From the NCBI GenBank assembly GCA_964448935.1, contig CAYVBE010000035.1:1-26379 (forward strand): a DNA stretch of 26,379 nt, given 5' to 3'. This DNA comes from CAYVBE01 sp964448935 (GTDB lineage Bacteria > Planctomycetota > Brocadiia > SM23-32). The translations under genes and the position numbers were made by a program. Shown here piece after piece: positions 17,431-24,405 of this stretch. Positions within the stretch are counted from its first letter, which is position 1. Every line of letters begins with the position of its first letter. A model generated the notes under the pieces. That model saw only the letters and a program-made list of their open reading frames with translations, made no database searches and was not told the DNA's origin.

Positions 17431-17852
17431 GGAGGAGACCACTGGGCCGGATGTTTCATGAGAGTTTTTCGGGACTGCACGTAACTGTCTAAAGGAAAGC
17501 AGTTTACAGCAAAAAAACCGGCCAGCCACAAGCAACACCCTGTGTACGCACCGGGGCGACGGTTTTGCCCTCAGGCAAGCCCGCACAAGCGAGCTACCGC
17601 AGGCGTGCCGGAAGGCACGTCGAGGACAGGCGAGCGCGGAGGGCGCCGCATGAGGGCAAAAACGTCCGCTGGACGGAAAACACTCGTGAAATATCCGGGC
17701 TGAGCGGCAGGCAGGCCTCGCTTTCTTCGTGACGGCCCTGCTACTACCCTGCGCGCTCTGTGCCTGCCCGGCCACGGTGGCGGGGCCGGGTGCGTTGACG
17801 CAAATTTCCAAATGGACATTGACCAGGCAGGAATGGATTGGAGAGCAGCAGG
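17431..17852 (+). other. 422-bp intergenic region separating two transcription units
   Basis: I find no supportable gene here. It holds a small imperfect hairpin (17481-17487 with 17500-17507) followed by an A-run, and a structured block at 17559-17675 listed separately. A TTGACG at 17795-17800 has no convincing -10 hexamer downstream. The gap is the largest in the window and so the likely site of termination for 2188-17430 and initiation for 17853-26346, but neither signal is clear. Confidence 0.5.
17559..17675. other. Candidate structured RNA or dispersed palindromic repeat
   Basis: Positions 17559-17576 (ACGGTTTTGCCCTCAGGC) pair with 17648-17665 (GCATGAGGGCAAAAACGT), matching at 16 of 18 positions and enclosing 71 bases. 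Inside, 17603-17609 pairs with 17614-17620 (six Watson-Crick pairs plus one G-T) around a GGAA tetraloop. A further hairpin, CGTCC-gct-GGACG, sits at 17663-17675 and shares bases with the outer stem, so the two may be alternatives. This could be a riboregulatory leader of the 17853 operon, an ncRNA, or a REP/MITE-like repeat. It resembles no riboswitch I recognise. Confidence 0.4.
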
Positions 17853-19391
17853 ATGATAAGAAGGCTGCTTATTAGCATCGTTTGCATCGTCACAATGGTT
17901 GCTGTGGTTCATGTGACCCGCGCAGCGGAGGCGGCGGATTTCCGGCTGGCGAAGGTCCGCATCCGGCCCGGTCCGAAAGTAGAACGTATCGAAGGATGGC
18001 GGATCGCCGGCTCCAACGCCGGTCCCACGCGGCATTTCGTGGAGCTGGCGGCGGTGGATGCGGCCGCCGGCGAGACCGGATGGGTCGAGCTGGCCGTTCC
18101 GTCCGCTGAGGTGTACCGCTACGTCAGGGTTGAGGCCCTGGGCGACGCGAAGCTGGCCCTGGCCGAGGTCGAGTTCCACAACAAGGGCGGCAAGCTGAAG
18201 GGTAAGCCGTTCGGCACCGCCGGCGAGGATGATCCGTATGCGTGGAAGGCCGCCCTCGATGGCGATCCCGCTACGGTCTTCGAGTCGCCCATCGAGAATG
18301 CCTACGTCGGGCTGGACCTGGGAGGGGAGTCCCAATGCCCTGCGCCGCACTTCCGGCCGCGCTGCGGGGTGCACGCGGAGCCGCAGCAGGTGGTGTTGAG
18401 CGTCTGGCCCCCGGGGCCGACCATCCGCTACACCGTGGACGGCTCGACGCCCACGGAGACGTACGGCGAGGTGTATTCGGAGCCCTTCACCGTGGACCGC
18501 AGCCTCGGCATCGCAGCGATCGCCTATCAGGAGGGTCGCGCCACCAGCCGCGTCACCATTTGTGCCTATGCCATCGGCCCGAAGGCGGCGGATCGCTCCC
18601 TTGTCACGTCTTATCACATTGGCAACAGCCTGACGGACACTGTGGTTCCCTGGATGGAGCCGCTGAGCTGGAGCGCGGGCAGGAACTACCGGTTCATGCG
18701 CAAGTCCATCCCCGGCTGCGGGCTGGAGGGCAACTGGAACAGCAACGGCCGCGGCTTCGGCAACAGCGACTACGAGAAGGTCCTGGGCGAAGGCGTGGAC
18801 CACGTGTTTCTGCAGGTCTTCCCCAACCCGCCGGGGCTGGAGAGGGACGGCCGGGCGGGGATCAACTTCATGAAGCTGGCGCGGCGGGGCAACCCGGACG
18901 CGCAGGTCTGGCTCTACGCCCAGTGGCCGGCCGAGGAGGGCTGGCACCGCGACGCGCACTGCGTGGGCGCGGGCTGGATGACGCCGGAGTGGTATCCGTC
19001 CAACCGCAACCCGCAGAACTGGGACGAGGCGATGCTCAACAAGATGGAGTATTATCGGGCCACGCTGGATATCTGGAACGACAGCAACACCGGCAAGAAA
19101 GCATTGCTATGTCCCGGCGGGCCGGCTCTGCTGGCCCTGAAGCGCAAGATCGAGGCGGGCCGGGTGCCCGGCGTTACGGACTTCGGCGAGATGTTCGCGG
19201 ACGGCCTGCACATGTCGCGCCGGGGCGCATACCTGATCTCGCTCGTGCACTATGCCTGCTTCTATGGCGAGAACCCGCGCGGCCGCGTGACCTTCGCCGG
19301 CAGCGGCCTGACCGCCGAGCAGGCGGACATCTTTCAGCGCATCGCATGGGAAACGGTTACGTCGGAGCCGCAGTCCGGGGGGCAGGAATGA
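17853..19391 (+). CDS. Secreted SGNH-family hydrolase with F5/8-like and CHB_HEX-like domains
   Basis: The 512-residue product is probably a carbohydrate esterase. ATG 17853 follows GGAGAG with a 7-base spacer; an in-frame TTG at 17838 is the alternative. A signal peptide (about 1-27, IVCIVTMVAVVHVTRAAE) precedes a discoidin (F5/8 type C)-like beta domain at about 30-155 (RYVRVEALGDAKLALAEVEF). Residues about 170-240 match the chitobiase/beta-hexosaminidase C-terminal type (IRYTVDGSTPTETYGEVYSE). The SGNH core follows: HIGNSLTD (S259, nucleophile in the GDSL-like block) and DGLHMSRRGAY (D450, H453, catalytic Asp-x-x-His). The order of binding domains before catalytic core suggests substrate targeting. 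It is the first gene of the second cluster and the same enzyme class as 22305-24365, though with different accessory domains. Deacetylation of a polysaccharide is the most likely reaction by family, but the substrate is unknown. Confidence 0.8.
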   Translation: MIRRLLISIVCIVTMVAVVHVTRAAEAADFRLAKVRIRPGPKVERIEGWRIAGSNAGPTRHFVELAAVDAAAGETGWVELAVPSAEVYRYVRVEALGDAKLALAEVEFHNKGGKLKGKPFGTAGEDDPYAWKAALDGDPATVFESPIENAYVGLDLGGESQCPAPHFRPRCGVHAEPQQVVLSVWPPGPTIRYTVDGSTPTETYGEVYSEPFTVDRSLGIAAIAYQEGRATSRVTICAYAIGPKAADRSLVTSYHIGNSLTDTVVPWMEPLSWSAGRNYRFMRKSIPGCGLEGNWNSNGRGFGNSDYEKVLGEGVDHVFLQVFPNPPGLERDGRAGINFMKLARRGNPDAQVWLYAQWPAEEGWHRDAHCVGAGWMTPEWYPSNRNPQNWDEAMLNKMEYYRATLDIWNDSNTGKKALLCPGGPALLALKRKIEAGRVPGVTDFGEMFADGLHMSRRGAYLISLVHYACFYGENPRGRVTFAGSGLTAEQADIFQRIAWETVTSEPQSGGQE

Positions 19392-19396
19392 GAGAC

Positions 19397-19405
19397 AAGG
19401 AGGAG
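19397..19405 (+). promoter_or_regulatory. Strong Shine-Dalgarno deciding the start at 19409
   Basis: AAGGAGGAG lies directly before ATG 19409, with 5 bases between the AGGAGG core and the start. The alternative ATG at 19388 overlaps the upstream stop (ATGA) but would put this site inside the coding sequence and add seven charged residues before the signal peptide. Confidence 0.6.
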
Positions 19406-19408
19406 CAG

Positions 19409-22255
19409 ATGGTCGAGCACGGGCGTTTGTTGCTGGCAGTGCTGTTGGGCGGGCTTCTTCTGGCGACTGCTGTCGGCCCGGCCCGGGCCGCGGAACGGGG
19501 CGGCGAACAGCCCTGGACGGTGGTCGGCTGCGACCGCATGAGCGTCGGCGTGCTGCAGGGCGACGCGCCGGTCTTCATTCTTTACGGAAACCTGACGGGA
19601 CCCGGCTGGAAGGGCGGACGGCTGCACAATCTGCCTGAGGTCCGGGGCGCAAAGCGCGTCTTCGAGGAGAAGGATGTGGGCTTTTACCAGAGGTGGTGGG
19701 AGAAGAAGCCCATGCCCGGGCAATTCGACATCCACTACGAGCTTTCCCAGGCGGGGCCGCGCGAGTTCCGCATGACCTACGAGTGCGTGCCCGACTCGGA
19801 CACCACGTTCGGCCCGCCCAAAAACATCGGGCAGAAGAGCGTGACCATCGGCCCGGTGCTCCGGCAGGAGCCGTATTTCGCGGGCGGGAAGTGTACCTTC
19901 ACGCTCGCCGACGGGCGGAAGCTGGAGCGGTCGCTGCCCGTGCCGATGAGCCACTACGAGGACACCGCTTCGGTGAGGCTGGAGACGGCCGACGGCGAGG
20001 TGGCCCGTCTGACGTTCGACCCGCCGCTGTTCGTGCACTGCGACCACAACGAACTGCGGTGCTTCTCCGGCAGCCGTACACCGGTAAAAGAGGGGGAGAC
20101 CTTCACGCAGCAGATCACGCTGGAGCTGCCCCGGGCCGCCGACTTCGAGCCGGGCAACCGGCTGGCCGACATGTCGGACTGGTTTGCGCTGGACATGGAG
20201 GAGGCCGAGGACTTTGCCACTCCCGATGCGCTGGGGATGAGGGACTGGCTGGACAAGGCGGCCGGCAGCCACGGTTACTGCACGGTGCAGGGTAAGGACT
20301 TTGTGTTTGAGGACGGTACGCCGGTCAAGTTCTGGGGCGTCAACCAGTGCATCCGCGGCGTCTGCCCGGAGCCGGAAGACGCGGTGAAGTGGGCGGACAA
20401 GTGGGCGAAGCACGGCGTAAACCTGGTGCGGATGCACAAGTTCATCGGACACGGGTGGAAGAACTCCGGCATCCACGACAACGACGACACCCAGAAGCTC
20501 GACGAGGAGATGGCGCGGCGCTGGGACAACTACAACGCCCTGCTGGCCGAGCGCGGCATCTACACCGGCTGGTCGCAGTTCTACGGGCTGAAGCTCACGC
20601 CCGCCGACAAAGACCGCGTCTGGGCCTACGACGAGCTTATGAAGACCACCCAGGGGCCGCCGTGGTATCACGCCACCACCATCGGCCTGGTCAACTTCGC
20701 GCCGGACCTGCAGGACCTCCACATCTCCATCATCGAGAACATGCTGAACCGGGTGAACACCGTCACGGGCAAGCGCTACGCCGACAGCCCCTCGCTGGCC
20801 TATATCGAGATACAGAACGAGGACGACATCTTTTTCGGCTACACGGCGCTCGTGAACCAGTGCCCGACCTACAAGAAGTACGTGGACGAGGAGTTCTCCG
20901 AGTGGCTGCTGGACAAGTACGGCTCCCGAGGGAAACTGAAAGACGCCTGGGGCGACCACCTGGAAGAGAACGAGAACCCGGCCGACGGCACTGTGGCTGC
21001 TTTCGTGAACCGTTGGAAGTACGGCGCCGACGAGTCGCCCCGGATACAGGACGCCTACGCCTTCCTCTACAAGTGCCAGGACGACTATTACAAGCGCGTG
21101 GTGAAGGCCATCCGCGAGACCGGCTACCGGGGCGCCATCTGCGGCTCTTGCTGGCAGGCGCAGACGTTCCTGGGCCACCTCTACAACGTGCGCTCCGACC
21201 GGGAGGTGGGCTTCATTGACCGCCATAACTACGGCGGCGGCGACATGCTGCGCAGCCCCGGCCGCAGCCTGCTGAGCGCCGGCATGCAGCAGGTGGCCGA
21301 CCGGCCCTTCGCCCTCTCGGAGTGGGCGGGCGGCGGCGTCTACAACGGCTTCGAGATGGTGCCGGTCATCGGCTTCATCGGCATGGGCGTGCAGGGCTGG
21401 GACATGTCCGCGCACTTCGCCAGCGGCGACCCCGGGATCGGCAGAAACGTCTGCGACCGGTTCATGAGCCTCAGCCAGTATCCGGCCGTAGCGCGCGCCG
21501 TGTATCGGGGAGACCTGGAGGAGACGAACCCCGTGGCCGTGCGCCGCGTCGGCATTCCGGCCATGGCGGACAATTCGGTGGGCTTCTCGGAGAACTTCAG
21601 CCTCCTGGGCGGTGCCAACATCAAGGAATTCTCCTCGGTGGTCCCTCAGGAATCGCTGGGCGTCGGTCCCGTGGTGCTGGAATTCGTGGACGGGCCGGTG
21701 GGCGATCCCGTCGAGCACCGCGTCGAGCGGTTCATTGACCGCCGGCGCCGGTTGCTGCGCTCCGCCTCCGGGCAGGTCCGGTGGGACTACTCCGGCCGGG
21801 GCTGCTTCACCCTCGACACGCCCGGCACGCAGGGCTTCGTTGGCTTCGGCGGCGGCAAGGAGCACCGCCTGAGCGACGTGACGGTCCTGGCCGAGAATCC
21901 GCTGGCCTTCATCTACGTCAGCGCAAAAGGCCCGGACGAGACCATCGCCGACGCCTCGTCGCTGGTCATCACGGCCGTCGGCCGCATGTTCGGCGAGGGC
22001 AGCGTGATGGACGAGGTTACCATGAACGCCGTCCGCCAGCCCGACAACCCGGACGCGGCCGACCAGATGATCGAGCCGGTGGTCTCCACCGTCGAGCTGA
22101 AGCGCGACGACTGCCGGGTCTTCGCGCTGGACCACGGCGGCCGGATGCCCGATCCCGCGCGCGAAGTGCCGGTCCAGAGAACAGCCGACGGCTGCCGGTT
22201 CACCCTTGACGGCGGACGGTATGACACGATGTACTACATCGTGCAGTTCCGGTGA
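19409..22255 (+). CDS. Secreted putative clan GH-A glycoside hydrolase (cellulase/beta-galactosidase-like barrel)
   Basis: The 948-residue product has a signal peptide (about 1-27, LLLAVLLGGLLLATAVGPARAAE) and an N-terminal beta domain (about 30-255). A TIM barrel of about 285-700 begins DFVFEDGTPVKFWGVN and continues HGVNLVRMHKFIG, a pattern typical of GH5/GH2-like enzymes. IEIQNEDD carries E471, the likely acid/base after Asn, and ALSEWAGG carries E638, the likely nucleophile. The C-terminal 250 residues form beta domains (VTVLAENPLAFIYVSAKG) found in related multidomain hydrolases. It follows the SGNH hydrolase by 17 bases and resembles the final gene 24406-26346 in its barrel motifs. It would cleave beta-linked glycan chains outside the cytoplasm; the exact GH family and substrate are not readable. 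A much longer frame open upstream to 18242 overlaps the SGNH gene and is not used. Confidence 0.78.
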   Translation: MVEHGRLLLAVLLGGLLLATAVGPARAAERGGEQPWTVVGCDRMSVGVLQGDAPVFILYGNLTGPGWKGGRLHNLPEVRGAKRVFEEKDVGFYQRWWEKKPMPGQFDIHYELSQAGPREFRMTYECVPDSDTTFGPPKNIGQKSVTIGPVLRQEPYFAGGKCTFTLADGRKLERSLPVPMSHYEDTASVRLETADGEVARLTFDPPLFVHCDHNELRCFSGSRTPVKEGETFTQQITLELPRAADFEPGNRLADMSDWFALDMEEAEDFATPDALGMRDWLDKAAGSHGYCTVQGKDFVFEDGTPVKFWGVNQCIRGVCPEPEDAVKWADKWAKHGVNLVRMHKFIGHGWKNSGIHDNDDTQKLDEEMARRWDNYNALLAERGIYTGWSQFYGLKLTPADKDRVWAYDELMKTTQGPPWYHATTIGLVNFAPDLQDLHISIIENMLNRVNTVTGKRYADSPSLAYIEIQNEDDIFFGYTALVNQCPTYKKYVDEEFSEWLLDKYGSRGKLKDAWGDHLEENENPADGTVAAFVNRWKYGADESPRIQDAYAFLYKCQDDYYKRVVKAIRETGYRGAICGSCWQAQTFLGHLYNVRSDREVGFIDRHNYGGGDMLRSPGRSLLSAGMQQVADRPFALSEWAGGGVYNGFEMVPVIGFIGMGVQGWDMSAHFASGDPGIGRNVCDRFMSLSQYPAVARAVYRGDLEETNPVAVRRVGIPAMADNSVGFSENFSLLGGANIKEFSSVVPQESLGVGPVVLEFVDGPVGDPVEHRVERFIDRRRRLLRSASGQVRWDYSGRGCFTLDTPGTQGFVGFGGGKEHRLSDVTVLAENPLAFIYVSAKGPDETIADASSLVITAVGRMFGEGSVMDEVTMNAVRQPDNPDAADQMIEPVVSTVELKRDDCRVFALDHGGRMPDPAREVPVQRTADGCRFTLDGGRYDTMYYIVQFR

Positions 22256-22304
22256 AACCGCCGGCGACCGTCGAGCAACTTCGTCTGCGAGGGGAGGGTG
22301 TTCC

Positions 22305-24365
22305 GTGAACAGGTTCCTGACTGCCTGTGCCGTGCTTGCGATGGTGTTCCTCTGTCCGGTCAACGCGGCTGAGGAGCCGCGCATCTACTACATCGGCAAC
22401 AGCCTGACGGACGAGGTGCTCTACGGCTCCTTTGCCGAGATGTGCGAGGCGGCCGGTCACCCCATCGAATGGGGGCGGAAGATGATTCCCGGCGCGCCGA
22501 TCTGGTGGCATAAGGAGCACCCGGAGCAGGGCTTCTCCACCAAATTCGGCTACCCCGACGAAGCCTTCAAGGAATACGACTGGGACGTGCTGACCATGCA
22601 GCCGTTCGGCGGCGGCGGGGAGAGGGAGATCGAGGCCGTCCTGCACTACTGCAGGCTGATATGGAAGCGGAGTCCGGATTGCAGGATCTACATCTACGGC
22701 CAGTGGCCGTCCCATAAGTCGCCCGACTGGCGGGCGCTCTGGTTCGGCGACGGCGGGCTGTCGAAGCAGATGTTCCTGGAGGTCTACCGGGGCGTCAAGG
22801 AGCGCTGCGGCAAGCCCGACCAGGTGTTCTTCATACCGTGCGGCGAGATAATGTACCGCCTGCACAGGAAGATCAACGCCGGCGAGATGCCGGGGCTCGA
22901 TTCCACCTGGGACCTTTACGCCGACGGCGTGCACCTGAACAACCTGGGCTCCTACATGGTCGGCTGCTCCTACTACGCGTGCATCATGCGGGAGACTCCC
23001 GTCGGGCTGCCCGTCCTGGGGGACTACCAGGCCCGCCTGGGCCACCCCACCGATCACGTCACCGTGACCGATGAGCTGGCCCGGATCATCCAGGAGACCG
23101 TCTGGGCGGAGGCGACGTCCAACCCGCGCACCGGCGTGCCCGCAGCCGGGCCGGTGAAGGCCACCGTCCCCGCGCTGCCGGACGCCGTTGTGGGCGAACC
23201 CTATGAGACGGATCTGGACGCGGGCTTCGCCCGGGCGCCGTTCCGGTGGAAGGTCGTCACCGGCACGCTGCCGGAAGGAGTAACGCTGGCCGAGGACGGC
23301 CGACTGAAGGGCACGCCGGCGGCGGAGGGCGACTTTGCCTTCACCGCGGAGGTCACGGCCGCCGACGGGAGCAGCGACCGGGCCGAACTGGAGTTGACCG
23401 TGGGCGAGGACGGGGCGCCGACCATCGTCACGGAGACGCTGCCGGAGTTCAGGCAGGGCACTTTCGTCGTGGCGCAGCTCGAAGCGAGCGGCGGCAACGG
23501 CGCCGCCCACTGGGCCGTCAAGGACGGCGCGCTCCCGCAGGGCCTCGGCCTGGAACGGTCCGGTCGGCTGTGGGGCACCCCCGCCTTCCCCGGCGACTAC
23601 AGCGTCACGGTCGCGGCCACCGATGCCGACGGTGCGGATCCCGAGTCCGACACGCGCACCTACAGCGGCACCGTGGCCCAGGGCTCCGAAGAGGGCGTCA
23701 TCAAGGTGCCCTACGTGACCGAGCCGCCCGAGGTGGACGGCAAACTGGATCCGTCCGAGCCCTGGAAGCTGGAGAAGAAGGCGGAGAAGGCCGCCGTGGG
23801 CGAGTCGGACAACACCGTCCGCTTCGACCTCCTCCGCCACGGCACCTCCCTCTACGTAGCGATCGCGGTGAAGGACGCGAACGTCCTCGAAGGCCGCAAG
23901 TGGGGGCCCACCAGGGGCAATGACAGCGTCGAGCTGTACTTCGACCTGCTCAACAACCGGGAGCGCACCTACAACGCCGACGACCGGCGGCTGCCGTTCA
24001 CCGTCCTCGGCACGCCGGACCGCTCCCTGATGATCGGCCACCACCTGCTGGGAATGAAGGGCCGGGTGACCGAGCAGGGATACACGATGGAAGGGCAGTT
24101 GCGCTTCGGCTGGCTCGGCATGCCGACGCTGCTCGACGTCAACAGCGCGGCCAACCGGGAGAAGTACGGCCGGGACGCCCTTAGAATTGCCGCCTACGAC
24201 GGCGTCGTGTTCGGGTTCGACCTGATGGTCAACGATGTGGACGCCGAAGGCGGAGAGACCACGCGGCTGGTCTGGCAGGGCTCGGCCACAAACCCCGAGG
24301 ACCCCGGCCAGTTCGGCACCGCCATCCTGATGCCGGCGCCCGAAGAGGCCCTGGAGAGCAAGTAG
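22305..24365 (+). CDS. Secreted SGNH-family hydrolase with two He_PIG domains and a CBM9-like domain
   Basis: The start is GTG 22305, preceded by GGGGAGGG with a 6-base spacer, giving 686 residues with a signal peptide (NRFLTACAVLAMVFLCPVNAAE). The frame is open upstream to 22206 but that would overlap the previous gene. The SGNH core (about 25-265) has YYIGNSLTDE (S33) and DGVHLNNLGSY (D207, H210). Two putative Ig (He_PIG) repeats follow: about 284-366 (FRWKVVTGTLPEGVTL, GRLKGTPAAEGDF) and about 376-462 (AAHWAVKDGALPQGLGL, GRLWGTPAFPGDY). The C-terminal part (about 466-680) is CBM9-like: PPEVDGKLDP, LYVAIAVKDANV, GNDSVELYFD. Likely a polysaccharide esterase held on its substrate by the CBM. 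Catalytic core first and binding domains last is the reverse of the other SGNH hydrolase at 17853-19391. Confidence 0.82.
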   Translation: MNRFLTACAVLAMVFLCPVNAAEEPRIYYIGNSLTDEVLYGSFAEMCEAAGHPIEWGRKMIPGAPIWWHKEHPEQGFSTKFGYPDEAFKEYDWDVLTMQPFGGGGEREIEAVLHYCRLIWKRSPDCRIYIYGQWPSHKSPDWRALWFGDGGLSKQMFLEVYRGVKERCGKPDQVFFIPCGEIMYRLHRKINAGEMPGLDSTWDLYADGVHLNNLGSYMVGCSYYACIMRETPVGLPVLGDYQARLGHPTDHVTVTDELARIIQETVWAEATSNPRTGVPAAGPVKATVPALPDAVVGEPYETDLDAGFARAPFRWKVVTGTLPEGVTLAEDGRLKGTPAAEGDFAFTAEVTAADGSSDRAELELTVGEDGAPTIVTETLPEFRQGTFVVAQLEASGGNGAAHWAVKDGALPQGLGLERSGRLWGTPAFPGDYSVTVAATDADGADPESDTRTYSGTVAQGSEEGVIKVPYVTEPPEVDGKLDPSEPWKLEKKAEKAAVGESDNTVRFDLLRHGTSLYVAIAVKDANVLEGRKWGPTRGNDSVELYFDLLNNRERTYNADDRRLPFTVLGTPDRSLMIGHHLLGMKGRVTEQGYTMEGQLRFGWLGMPTLLDVNSAANREKYGRDALRIAAYDGVVFGFDLMVNDVDAEGGETTRLVWQGSATNPEDPGQFGTAILMPAPEEALESK

Positions 24366-24405
24366 AACCGTAGACACAGGCATGACCAGAAGGAGCAAAA
24401 GACGG

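Noticed and set aside
17481..17517. Possible Rho-independent terminator after the multidomain hydrolase
   Set aside because: The hairpin is short and bulged, and is followed by an A-run, not a T-run, on the plus strand. It could only act in the opposite direction, where there is no gene.
14890..17811. Long open frame on the minus strand (over 900 codons) opposite the multidomain hydrolase
   Set aside because: It lies antisense to a gene with clear domains, has low-complexity Arg/Val/Gly/Ala-rich translation and no family motif. Such frames are common shadows in GC-rich DNA.
18242..19408. Upstream extension of the GH-A hydrolase frame to 18242
   Set aside because: It overlaps the SGNH hydrolase in another frame with low-complexity translation. 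The signal peptide and AAGGAGG site place the start at 19409.
19334..22384. Minus-strand frame of about 1000 codons opposite the first GH-A hydrolase
   Set aside because: It is a complement-strand shadow of a coding sequence with good catalytic motifs. The translation shows no signal peptide or recognisable domain.
1936..24380. A short GTAGACACA similarity at about 1941 and at about 24370, just before gene starts
   Set aside because: Only nine identical bases in two places, with no spacing or symmetry that suggests an operator.
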